Assembly (NCBI GenBank): GCA_949987565.1
Contig: OX465110.1
Span: forward strand, 15,416,290 to 15,480,289
Direction: 5' to 3'
Origin: Luidia sarsii
Lineage: Eukaryota; Echinodermata; Asteroidea; Paxillosida; Luidiidae
Length of the DNA stretch: 64,000 nt
A program made the position numbers and the translations under genes. Under the pieces are notes generated by a model that worked only from the letters and a program-made list of their open reading frames with translations, was not told where the DNA came from and did not search any database. Of the stretch, positions 1 through 9,691 are shown one piece after another. The number at the start of each line of letters is the position of its first letter. The first letter of the stretch is position 1.

Positions 1-574
1 GAGATCACGCTTCCATTTTCATTCAGTTCCAAACAATTCTCAGGATCTCCTCCATACATGAGGGAATTGTGACTCACTTCTTTCAATGACAGAAGTTATC
101 CCATTTCAATAACGTAATGCATGTACATGTGCATACACAGATGTACAAATGTACATGTTTATACATCTACATCAGAGCTGCCAACCTGCAAAAGAGTAAA
201 TCCGTACTCACAAGGCTCAAAATCAAATATTTTTGGAAGAAATCTGTAATTTCCTAAGCGGTACTTTGAAACTAAAACACTGCGTTGTCTATGTCAACAA
301 ATGAGGAGTCCCGTATACAGTTGAAATGACGTGATTTGTAGCGTGGTGATTGCGTATAGTCTCGATCTAGTCTCGACTTTGAGAAATTTCTCAACTTTGA
401 TGGCCGCAGCTCACTTCCTAAACAACTCAGGTCTCTTGTCCTTGTTGAGAACTGCATGGAAAGATTTCCCCAGCTTTTTCCCGCTGGCATTTTGACATCC
501 AAAAGCCAGGCAGTACACCATCGTTCAGCTCACGAGTGTACATGTATAACTACACGCAGTATGTACATGTAGTA
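1..574. other. Single-copy flank, no gene recognised
   Basis: AT-rich sequence without a convincing coding frame. Bases 118-172 are rich in overlapping ATGTAC words, a low-complexity patch that recurs weakly at 537-570. I see nothing else here. Confidence 0.6.
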
Positions 575-733
575 GGGGTACATCCGTCCGGGCCCATGCG
601 GGAGTTTTACGTTGCGATGTCATACCCCCGAGAGACGGTCGGGCCATTCGAAAAGATGGCGGTTTGCAGAAACGCGAATTTGACCACCGAATTCCATGAT
701 TTTTCCCTCTTTACAAAACTCGTACTGTCGTAG
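575..733 (+). promoter_or_regulatory. Candidate CpG-rich promoter and first exon
   Basis: About a dozen CpG dinucleotides fall in the 120 bases from 578, unlike the AT-rich sequence on both sides. AAGATGGCGG at 653-662 matches the YY1 core that often sits just downstream of animal transcription starts. The stretch ends in TAG followed by GTGAGT at 734-739, a full splice-donor consensus. Frame from the ATG inside the YY1 site: it stays open for 25 codons but reaches TAG exactly at the donor. If this is an exon it is probably 5' untranslated, or it is read in another frame. No acceptor or downstream exon was identified. The alternative is a decayed transposon end, because YY1-like sites also occur in the array's inverted repeats. 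Confidence 0.3.
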
Positions 734-739
734 GTGAGT

Positions 740-1673
740 AGCACATAGGTAATTGTAGGTTTTTTTTAACACCCAATCAGATAAGCCAACATTTTTCTCT
801 TGGTTTCATTCCCCTTTAATCCAAAGATAGGCGTGTGGGACGGTTTAGCAGGTGTTTGGGGGGTGTTTTAAGAGTAAAATCTGGGAATTTCGGTCGTTTA
901 CCGCTCACAATTAACAGTTAATCGTTAACAGCTCGTTTTACCTTGCTGAATTTCTTGGACTTTATCGCCCGACCCCCTAAACAAAATTAAAGGCCGATTG
1001 TAAGGGTCCAAATTACTCGGATTCCAAACACTGCTCCAGCATGATTTTGAATTGAAGTAATCACTTTAAACTTTCACTAGTTTCAAGTCCGTACATCACT
1101 ACATATCAGTCGGCAAGTGCACACAGCATTGCACATGAAGATTTGTACAAAAAACATGTGCAACGACCAAAACAAAAGGTTTACACTACTCTACAGTCTC
1201 GGACTATGTCAAAGTTCAAACATTTTTGTCCCAAACAATGATGCATGTCCAAGGAAAAATTACCATCATTTACAAGGTTAGGTATATAAAACCGTAATTG
1301 TAGATTATTGTTCGGGTATAAGAGAGCATATTGAACCAATATGGGTAAAATTGACTATCACATTATGTTTATCATGCTATTTCCTGTAAGAAAATCGAAT
1401 GCGCGTCAAAGGAATTGGCACAATGCAAAACATTGTATCTCACCTTGCGATAAAGTTACGGTGGATTCATTTGTATCAATGGAGTATAAACAACCCTCAT
1501 ATCGAATTTTCGACTGGGAAATGAGGCTTATTTTACTCCCCATATACGACACGCCCTCCGTCATGGTGATGTTTGGATCTCGGCGTCGGTCAGAAATGAG
1601 ATGATGCTGGATTTAATCAGCGAAGACTTCCAGCAGCTGCGGGCCCACCTTCATCGAAAATGGCGCAGCTGGA
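740..1673. other. Single-copy flank, nothing recognised
   Basis: AT-rich with short chance frames only. The longest, 1341-1604 on the plus strand (87 codons), has no recognisable domain and no splice context that I can support. Confidence 0.5.
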
Positions 1674-1691
1674 CGCAATGCATTCTGGGTA
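1674..1691 (-). promoter_or_regulatory. ZNF143/Staf-type binding site
   Basis: The minus strand reads TACCCAGAATGCATTGCG, which fits every position of the published Staf/ZNF143 consensus YWCCCRNMATSCMYYRCR. ZNF143 binds such sites at promoters of small-nuclear-RNA, tRNA-Sec and many bidirectional protein genes. An 11-base part of it, CGCAATGCATT, recurs at 1724-1734. No gene start is evident next to it, so it may be a promoter outside my recognition or a motif carried by a transposon. Confidence 0.5.
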
Positions 1692-2313
1692 GTGAATAGG
1701 TCGCAGCGGTGTGCATTCACGCACGCAATGCATTGGCCTGCATTGAAAACTGCGCTGGCGGAACAATAATCAGTACGTGCGGCGCGTATTATAATCACTT
1801 CAGTCTTGTAAACTGTGAGTCAGTAAGTATGAAGGTTATTAAAAAGCTTTGAATTTTCCCAGCTTCTTGAGAAATATGAGTGGATCTAAAAGGAAGGGTG
1901 ATGTTGGAATTATAATTTTTAAAATGGACATTCAAAATTTTGAAATAAATAATGGTTCTTTGATCTATAAGGCAGCCAGCAGAAAATAAATTGATCGTGA
2001 TTTTACTTTTTGAAAAATAATTTGACCCGCCTTGGCCTACTAGTACTGCCGTTCTGTGACGTTTCTACGTTTCTACGACTTTCTATGACTTTCTATTTGC
2101 TAGGCTATAATACGTTTCACGGCCGACGTTGAAATTGTTGGTCTCTCCGACGATTGTTTTATGACGCGAATGGTTAGTTACAGCTATGCTTGCATCGGGT
2201 CATTCGGGTGTCTTGTTTGCCATTCTGCCTCAAATCCGTTGTCATCCCCTTTATACCCTTATAGGAAGGTTTGCGGTGACACCATGTATAAGGTCTCTTA
2301 AAGGAAGAGGTGT
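1692..2313. other. Single-copy flank, nothing recognised
   Basis: Mixed sequence with a short iterated TTTCTACG/TTTCTATG tract around 2061-2098. No coding or RNA feature is supported. Confidence 0.5.
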
Positions 2314-2329
2314 GGTTCTGAAAAGATCC
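2314..2329 (-). other. Histone-3'-end-like stem-loop
   Basis: The minus strand reads GGATCTTTTCAGAACC followed by ACACC. This has the layout of the metazoan replication-dependent histone mRNA stem-loop: six-base stem, four-base loop starting TTTC, then ACCA-like sequence. It has one stem mismatch (A opposite A at the third pair). There is no histone coding sequence upstream on that strand and no clear purine-rich downstream element. It probably belongs to the retroelement-like motif beside it. Confidence 0.35.
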
Positions 2330-2381
2330 TGAGTGGTAACTCGACGTTTCGACCAGTATGCTCTGGCCGTCATCAGGAGAT
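2327..2381 (-). ncRNA. Hammerhead-like ribozyme motif, Penelope-type
   Basis: On the minus strand CTGATGA (2370-2376) and GAAAC (2346-2350) are joined by a six-pair helix, GGCCAG with CTGGTC (2363-2368 and 2351-2356), closed by a six-base loop. These are the two conserved core strands and stem II of a hammerhead ribozyme. CTGATGA...CGAAACGTCGA strings are familiar to me from Penelope-like retroelement termini. Doubts: one extra C lies between CTGATGA and stem II, and the outer TCCTGA/TCAGGA pairing (2327-2332 and 2373-2378) overlaps the core, so the cleavage site is not clear. It is most likely a degenerate retroelement terminus. Confidence 0.35.
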
Positions 2382-2467
2382 ACCCATTATATCAATTATA
2401 CCCCTTTCATAACAATATCATGGCCCAATTATAGCCAAACCTTTGGTAGGCCTAACCATCATAATTA

Positions 2468-2901
2468 TGTGACCCGGCACAGCGACATGAGGAATATCCC
2501 ACCAAAACACTTTCCGAGTAAACAACGCCTGAAGTCAAAGTATCTTCTCAATTCGAAAATTGTATTTTGGAAGATATTATGTCCAAAGGATTTTTCCGTT
2601 ATCCGTCTCTAAATGTTAAAAAACGAGGATTTCCAGGGAGTGTTTGTGTACTGTTTTCATGAAAATGTAAAGTTCCTGCCTTTTTGAATGGCCGCTAATT
2701 TCGGGGAGTTAGAATGGTGCTGCTGTATTGTGTCTGGTACCAAATGAACGAGTGAAGTCCCCTTGTACTATTTACAACAAAGTTCGCACGGAAATAATTT
2801 TGATATCAATTGAAAGCTAATGGTATACTTTTTCACATCATTAGAAATTCTCAAAATCTCAAAAGTGGGGGTTATTCCTCATTATGCTGTGCCGGGTCAC
2901 A
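2468..2901. mobile_element. 434-bp MITE with TA target duplication
   Basis: The left end TGTGACCCGGCACAGC is matched by its exact reverse complement at the right end. Inverted similarity continues inward for about 35 bases (ATGAGGAATA on both arms). TA flanks both sides (2466-2467 and 2902-2903), consistent with a TA-targeting superfamily such as Tc1/mariner. The interior has no transposase frame, so it is a non-autonomous copy. Family not identified. Confidence 0.7.
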
Positions 2902-2903
2902 TA

Positions 2904-3132
2904 TTTTGAATGCCCTTCATACTCACTACATTAATTGTATACCCTATCAATCTCATAGCCGCTGCCTAGTACTACTACTAGGCTTATATAGGCCCTATAT
3001 GCCTATAGGCTACACAAATACCTGGTTTCACTGCCCAGTGCTTGATGATTTGAACATTATTAAAACAACTGATTATTGTTTGGGACGTATCACAATTAAG
3101 TCATGTAACATAGTAAGTCCAGTCCGATGCAG
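2904..3132. other. Unique sequence left of the array
   Basis: Contains repeated GGCCTA/TATAGG words around 2985-3012 but no gene. Similarity to the tandem unit begins at 3132/3133, immediately before TATAGACCC. Confidence 0.6.
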
Positions 3133-3744
3133 TATAGACCCGTCTTCGATGACGTCACGGTTTTGTTTATCGGCCATCTTGGATTACACACATGCATGAG
3201 CACGTCACCGCCGTTACTAAGTCAGCTGTGCATACAAACAACTCTACATGCACGGCGGCAACTTTTGAACTCGTCGCAGTTGTACTACTACTATTACTAC
3301 TGCTACTTTTTACTAGTATTAATTACTAGTTGTGCCATGGAGGAATCTCTTTTTATTCCTCCGTGGTTGTATCATGGATTGGAGGTACTTGTTTTGTTGA
3401 AAGATGATTAACCTTTGCGCTGTCCTTGGCTGTGGAAGCAGAGGGATCGTGTTAAAAAAATCTTTTTATCGTTTACCCGCTGTACTGACAAGAGAAGGCG
3501 ACGCAACTTTGTACACTTTCGCTAAAAAGATGGACGAAATGGTTGTCGCGGGTTAATTGTGTACGGATCTATTCCAGCAATAAAGCCGAGAATGTCGAGA
3601 GAACTGTTAAAGCCGACCGTGCAGCATTCGAATTCGCCATGATGACTAACGTAACGTTAAACGAACACAAACGTGCGAGCGAAAGCGTATGTATTTACTC
3701 CAAGATGGCGGATCTCGATGTGTCTAGTAGCAACGTGACGTCAG
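3133..3744 (+). mobile_element. THAP-containing inverted-repeat element, copy 0
   Basis: The left terminus TATAGACCC...TGACGTCACGG...GCCATCTTGG is present. The right terminus keeps CCAAGATGGCGG and GTGACGTCAG but lacks the last 13 bases (AAGAAGGGTCTAT) found in other copies. The array begins at this terminus. No clear 8-bp target duplication is visible. A P-element-like origin is inferred from the enclosed THAP domain. Confidence 0.6.
3404..3574 (+). pseudogene. THAP domain remnant, least decayed copy
   Basis: Starts ATGATTAACCTTTGC and reads 50 codons to a TAA at 3554. Residues 5-10 are CAVLGC, the C-x4-C start of a THAP zinc finger. They are followed at 21-25 by FYRLP, the family's conserved F-x-R-L-P, then LTREGDAT. 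After that the frame is wrong. The WTKWLSRVN segment, matching the family's W..WL..I.R helix, lies in the next frame, and LCTDLF near 3557-3574 resembles the closing C-x2-H-F box without its histidine. THAP domains bind DNA in P-element transposases and THAP proteins. Unlike all other copies, U0 has GGA rather than TGA after the second cysteine and no one-base loss before TREGDAT. No downstream catalytic exon is present. Confidence 0.72.
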
Positions 3745-3909
3745 TAGCGCTTGTGTTGTAGTAGATATATGTGTTACTATAGGCCTAAGCCTAAGATTGA
3801 CAAGCTCAGTGCCAGTGAGTACTGCAGCAGTTGGCAGCCTTCAGGCAACCTAGCTAAAGGATCACCGATAGAGGGCGCCCTACACGCAAAATGACCCATA
3901 AGGGTGCAG

Positions 3910-5764
3910 AACATTTGTGAAGTAACGTTGGAACCCTTGTCCCTTTGTCTATCTATCCTCCTTCGAGAAGAAAAATGATTTTACAAGAGCACCGTCCGCC
4001 TCTATTCTTGTCAACGGGTTTTGCTAGATATTCAAAGGTTGGATGGTCATCCTCTCAGACCTGTTCGGTTCAAAGATACGCAAGGACAAGAGTAAAATAA
4101 ATATACAATAGTCAACGGGTCGCGCTGGATAATCAAAGGTTGGGTGGTCATTCTCTAAGACCTGTTCGGTCCAAAGATACGCAAGGACAAAAGTAAACTA
4201 ATTCTACAATAGTCAACGGGTCTCGCTGGATATTCAAAGGTTTGGTGGTCATCCTCTCAGACCTGTTCGGCACAAAGATACGCAAGAACAAGAGAAAAAT
4301 AATTCTACAATAGTCAACGGGTCTCGCTGGATATTAAAATGTTTGGTGGTCATCCTCTCATGGCCTGTTCGGCCCAAAGATACGCAAGGACAAGAGTAAA
4401 ATAATTCTCAGTAGTCAACGGGTCTCGCTGGATATTCAAAGGTTTGGTAGTCATCCTCTCAGACCAGTTCGGCCCAGAGATACGCAAGGACAAGAGTAAA
4501 ATAATTCTACAATAGTCAACGGGTCTCGCTGGATATTAAAAAGGTTGGGTGGTCATCCTCTCAGACCTGTTCGGTCTGATACAGAATGATATGCGTGACA
4601 GCGTCGGGTGAATATGGGGCGAGTTGTTTAGATTTGTACCTGTATAGGTATTTGCGTGGTAGCCTGGTACGAATATGGGGCGAGTTACTTACGTTTGCTT
4701 TTGCGTATTCGAGAAGTAACGTTGGAACCCTTGTCCCTTTGTCTATCTATCCTCCTTCGAGAAGAAAAATGATTCTACAAGAGCACGTACCGTCCGCCTC
4801 TATTCTTGTCAACGGGTTCTGCTAGATATTCAAAGGTAAGGTGGTCATCCTCTCAGACCTGTTCTGTCCAAGGATACGCAAGGACAAGAGTTAAATAATT
4901 CTACAATAGAATAGTCAACGGGTCTCGCTGGATATTCAAAGGTTTGGTGGTCATCCTCTCAGACCTGTTCGGTCCAGAGATACGCAAGGATAAGAGTAAA
5001 ATAATTCTACAATAGTCAACGGGTCTCGCTGAATATTCAAAGGTTTGGTGGTCATCCTCTCAGACCTGTTCGGCCCAAAGATACGCAAGGACAAGAGTAA
5101 AATAATTCTCAGTAGTCAACGGGTCTCGCTGAATATTCAAAGGTTGGGTGGTCATCCTCTCAGACCTGTTCGGTCTGATACACAATGATACGCGTGACAG
5201 CGTCGGGTGAATATGGGGCGAGTTGTTTAGAATTGTACCTGTATAGGTATTTGCGTGGTAGCCTGGTACGAATATGGGGCGAGTTACTTACGTTTGCTTT
5301 TGCGTATTTGTGAAGTAATGTTGGAACCCTTGTCCCTTTGTCTATCTATCCTCCTTCGAGAAGAAAAATGATTTTACAAGAGCACGTACCGTCCGTCTCT
5401 ATTCTTGTCAACGGGTTCTGCTAGATATTCAAAGGTAAGGTGGTCATCCTCTCAGACCTGTTCTGTCCAAAGATACGCAATGACAAGAGTTTAATAATTC
5501 TACAATAGAATAGTCAACGGGTCTCGCTGGATATTCAAAGGTTTGGTGGTCATCCTCTCAGACCTGTTCGGCCCAAAGATACGCAAGGACAAGAATAAAA
5601 TAATTCTACAATAGTCAACGGGTCTCGTTGGATATTCAAAAGATTGGGTGGTCATCCTCTCAGACCTGTTCGGTCCAAAGATACGCAAGGACAAGAGAAA
5701 ACTAATTCTACAATAGTCAACGGGTCTCGCTGGATATTCAAAAGGTTTGGTGGTCATCCTCTCA
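3910..5764 (+). repeat. 101-bp minisatellite with higher-order structure, inserted in U0
   Basis: Absent from all other copies, where GGGTGCAGAGC runs straight into the spacer. Monomers of 101 bp begin with GTCAACGGG at 4010, 4111, 4212, 4313, 4414 and 4515; 4808, 4914 and 5015 and 5115; 5407, 5513, 5614 and 5715. Each block ends in a truncated monomer. Between blocks lies a ~233-bp spacer (4576-4807, 5176-5406) that starts CTGATAC and includes GAAGTAACGTTGG, giving larger repeats 794 and 599 bp apart. Frames within it are chance readings. Confidence 0.93.
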
Positions 5765-8700
5765 TATAAAAAGACCTCCCATTGAACACTGTACAAAAAC
5801 ACTCACTTTCAAAGTCAATTATCCCATGCCCAAAAGTCTCTCAGTTCTTGTATCTATACTTAAAATTGTAGTTTGGACCTCCATCTCTCAGATTCTTTTC
5901 AATTTTAGTGCTCTTAACCGATTAGATTTTTTGCTAATTACCCTCAGAAAAAAACACCCCCAAAATGTGAAGCCGTCCAAGCCGAATTTCTGCAAGGATT
6001 TTGGGATGGACCCCTCCACTTCCACAGCCAAATAGGGCCACATTTAAAGCCAGATATTGTCCAAATTACATACCAAAGTGAAGAGTGAACCCCCAGGTTG
6101 TCTTAAGCTTCACTTGTTCTACAATGTATCAGTTAATTAACCTCCAAAGACCCCTCATTAAAAAAAAGTTGTGGGTACACAATTTATGATAATCAGCTCG
6201 GCGGAGCCATCTTGGATGGATTGTGTGTGCTGCACCCATAACAATTATGGTACGTGCCAGATCCCCGAAGTAAGTTAGCTGACTTTGGACGCGAACAATT
6301 CAGTTCCATACTAAAAGGTCTCTGGGTTCTTGTGGCTGTACCGAAAATTTAGCTTGGACCATAATATCCAAGACAAAACTAACTGGGAATTGCAAAGAAA
6401 ACTGTGAATGGACCAAGAACTGTGTCATCACTCTCACTATCTGAGCTATCCATCATGCCCATGAGATCATAAAGGGGTACATTTCAAACTCCATTATTAG
6501 CAAAAGTTTACGATCATTTAGTTTAAATTTTTCACTGTAACTGATTAGGAAATGTATCAAAAAAATGCCATCTCATGAATATTAATGAGGCACTGAACTA
6601 CCACTGAAGTTGGCACTGATTGACTATTAGAAATATTGTTTCAAATTGAATCGAAAAAGAAATTTGAAAAGATGACGTCATCTGGTGTCGAGTTACGTCA
6701 CGCTATCTCATTGGATGTTAAAAACAATTACCTATGAGTCACTGACGTACGATTTTCATAAAGAGAGAAAGTTCATGAAAAAATAATGATGACGTCTTCA
6801 GGTATCAAGTTACGCCAATACAAAGAGGCATGGTTTCCCTCATAGGTTTTGTACACGTTTTCCATTTTGGCATTTCCGCAGTTTCTGATATCTTTTTGGC
6901 AGTTCATTACATCTGGGGCCAATTTCATAGAACCGCTTAAGCGCCAAAATATGCTGAAGCACATCAAGTCACGGTTCGTAGGATCACCTTGCCAACTCAA
7001 ACTTTGACTTTCGTTTCTTTTTAAGTAAAGAAGAGTGGAATACAAATCAAAAGCAATTGACATCACATCGCGGTGCGGTTTGTAATCCTGCTTACACAAG
7101 GAAGACTTTTTCTGCTGAGCAGATTTTCACGCTTAAGCGGCTCTATGAAATTGGGTCCTGATTCTTAGAAGACCGTACACAGACGGTCCTGGCAGTAATT
7201 GGAAATAATGACGTGGATCAGCAAGTGTCAAGTTACGTTGCTTTAAAGAAGCCATAGGTTTACAGTTTTGTTGACAACTGTATTGGGCTTATGAATAACT
7301 GAGACTGAGAGTTCTGAACTTTGGTTAAGAAAGGAGAAGGGAATAAAAATCGTTTTAATTTTTTCATCTTCATTATGTTTGAAATAATAACCAAGAGTCC
7401 AAATAATTATGAGGTCATTATATTTCAAAAAAAAAATTGTCACTTTGAGTATAATTCACGTGACATGAATTTAAAGGTACCTGCTTGGAAAGAACTCGTT
7501 ACTGTCACTTTATCAGCTGCCACGTAACATGGGTGTAAAGTTGTGGTTTTTCCCTTGCGGTTTAGAACACGATTTCTGTCAACCATTCAATTTTCTGCTT
7601 CCCTCAATCTATATGATATCCGAATTTGTACCGTTTGATCAATGATCATCAGCTTCGGGTGGTCTTCAATAATAATGTGTCAGTGTAATGCGTCACTTGA
7701 CATTAAAGCTGCATCATTTTAACTGGGAAGAGTTATCGTATTGTACATGTTGCTTCAGGTTGAAACTTTGCTTGAGTTGAGAATCGACAATATTAAAGGT
7801 AAAATTTAACTGACATGACATGATTTTCACGTCAAACCTCACTAACATTTTCACTTGAACAATTTTGTACATGCATGCCATTGTACTGCGCCATGCATAA
7901 TAATTATGGCTTACGAAAGTATTTTAGTGTGCTGCACCCTTTACTCGCGACGAAATCCAAAAGCCCGCCGTCAACGGCCATGCCCCGTAATTTTAATCGG
8001 GTTCGCTAACATGTATCAGATGTCCGTAACTGTTGCGTAACACAAGTGGCCTTGTGTGAAAGACGCTCGCCTGCCAACGTGTAGGTTCTTGGTTCGATCC
8101 CGGGGTTATTTTTAACTTCTTTTTTTCTCAGCACGATAGTGCGGTATAAGGTGTTTAAAAAACTCCCGCAAACACCGACGTCGCATGTGGCGCATCTAGA
8201 TGGGTCGCTGTGACGCTGGGACTGTCCTCTTAATCCAGGTTCGCGTCTTCGTAAAGGAACACATGCGTTTGGTCGACTCGGCGGCCAAGGTCTAGGGGCC
8301 GCTGTGTTTCCTCCCTCACATGGCGCAGGGTCTACGGGCCTATATGGATGAGGACAGGGAAGGACGTGCGGTGGACCGATACCGAGGCCTTAAGAGCTCT
8401 AATAGATCCGTGCACACGGGGCGACCCTGGAGGCCCCGGGGATCTGAAAGCTTGGTCTGACACCGCATAACTTTTTTTCTCGCAAACTTTGATTTTTTAA
8501 GTGTTTCGTGCTCGTTTTTTCTATTCAATTTTAGCTGTTTGGTCTTCCGAAACAGCTTTTGTTTTCGTTTTTTTTTCTCTATACATTTTGTTTTTTTCTC
8601 CCCTTTTTTGTCCAACTGTTTCGGTCTTCCGAAACAGCTTTTGTTTTCGTTTTTTTTTTCTTTACATTTTGTTTTTTTCTCCCCTTTTTTGTCCAACTGT

Positions 8701-9273
8701 TTCGGTCTTCCGAAACGGCTCTTGTCTTTGTTCTGTTTTGTTTTCCTATTCAATTTTTTTCTTAGTTGTTTCGGTCTTTCAAAAACAGCTCTTGTTTTCG
8801 TTTTTTGTAAATACCCCTTTTCACTTTTTTTTAACGTGTAAGATATCCGAAACTGTTGCGTAACACAAAGTGTCCTTGTGTGAAAGACGCTCGACTGCCA
8901 ACGTGTAGGTTCGTGGTTCGATCCCGGGGGTATTTTTCACTTATTTTTTTCTCAGCACGACTGTGCTGTATAAGGTGTTTAAAAAAACTCCCGCAAACAC
9001 CAACGTCGCATGTGGCGCATCTCGATGGGTCGGTGTGATGCTGGGACTCTCCTCGTAATCCAGGTTCGCGTCTCCGTATAGACCCGTCTTCGATGACGTC
9101 ACGGTTTTGTTCATCGGCCATCTTGGAGTACACACATGAGCACGTCGTCACCGCCGTTACTAAGTCAGCTGTGCATACAAACAACTCCACATGCACGGCG
9201 GCAAGTTTTGAACTCGTCGTAGTTGTACTACTGCTACTACTGCGTACACTATAGTATATACTAGTTGTGCCAT

Positions 9274-9297
9274 GGAGGAATCTCTTTTTATTCCTCC
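9274..9297 (+). other. Perfect 8-bp hairpin over a start codon
   Basis: GGAGGAAT and ATTCCTCC are separated by CTCTTTTT. The stem overlaps the codons after an ATG at 9272 in good Kozak context (GTGCCATGG), about 20 bases downstream of a TATATA tract. In U9 and U11 a G-to-A change (CCATGAAGG) breaks one pair. The frame itself is only 13 codons in most copies and 24 in U0, where it ends overlapping the THAP start. Confidence 0.5.
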
Positions 9298-9338
9298 GTG
9301 GTTGTATCATTGATTGGGGGTACTTGTTTTGTTGAAAG

Positions 9339-9506
9339 ATGATTAACTTTTGCGCTGTCCTTGGCTGTTGAAGCAGGGGTGATCGTAATAAGAAATATTT
9401 TTATCGTTTACCCGCTGTCGACAAGAGAAGGTGACGCAACTCGTACTCTTTCGCTAAAAAGATGGACGAAATGGTTGTCGCGGGTTAATTGTGTACGGAT
9501 CTATTC
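9339..9506 (+). pseudogene. THAP domain remnant, interior-copy form
   Basis: Same domain as in U0 but with a different set of breaks. ATGATTAACTTTTGC encodes the C-x4-C start, then TGA stops the frame directly after the second cysteine. FYRLPAV follows in the same frame. One base is missing before AAGAGAAGG, so TREGDATRTLSLKRW and WTKWLSRVN continue without interruption in the next frame. The C-terminal C-x2-H-F box is LCTDLF, with leucine for the zinc-binding histidine. These breaks are shared by the interior copies, so they arose before the array expanded. Confidence 0.7.
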
Positions 9507-9691
9507 CAGCAATAAAGCCGAGAATGTCGAGAGAACTGTTAAAGCCGACCGTGCAGCATTCGAATTCGCCATGGTGACTAACGTAACGTTAAACGAACAC
9601 AAACGTGCGAGCGAAAGCGTATGTATTTACTCCAAGATGGCGGATCTCGATGTGTCTAGTAGCAACGTGACGTCAGTAAGAAGGGTCTATA

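Larger units (their letters stand above)
3133..9076 (+). repeat. Array copy U0 (divergent, with insertion)
   Basis: First copy, 5,944 bp, or about 4,089 bp without the insertion at 3910-5764. Parts: THAP element 3133-3744, foldback MITE 6915-7158, first SINE 8018-8253, hairpin minisatellite 8535-8807, second SINE 8841-9076. Up to about 7640 it differs from the interior copies at many sites. After that it matches them closely, and it matches U4 in three otherwise rare variants (8089, 8177, 8379). Confidence 0.93.
9077..9691 (+). mobile_element. 615-bp inverted-repeat element with THAP remnant
   Basis: The termini are imperfect inverted repeats: TATAGACCC-GTCTTCGA-TGACGTCACG at the left and its near reverse complement CGTGACGTCAGTAAGAAGGGTCTATA at the right. 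A second shared block further in is GCCATCTTGGAGTA (9117-9130) against TACTCCAAGATGGCGG (9629-9644). The element keeps exactly 615 bp in every intact unit. It encloses a THAP fragment, so a deleted P-like DNA transposon is the simplest reading. The lack of a convincing target duplication and the long imperfect termini leave other superfamilies open. Confidence 0.6.

Noticed and set aside
4010..5765. CRISPR array
   Set aside because: The 101-bp monomers are contiguous and diverge gradually, with no short repeats and unique spacers, and the context is eukaryotic.
5500..5802. 100-codon minus-strand frame with internal amino-acid repeats
   Set aside because: It is simply a reading of the 101-bp minisatellite; the apparent protein repeats follow the DNA monomers.
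8831..9310. 159-codon minus-strand frame present in nearly every unit
   Set aside because: It runs from the second SINE across the inverted repeat into the THAP element, has no domain, and is preserved only because the units are near-identical. A one-base A-run change breaks it in U12 and U13.
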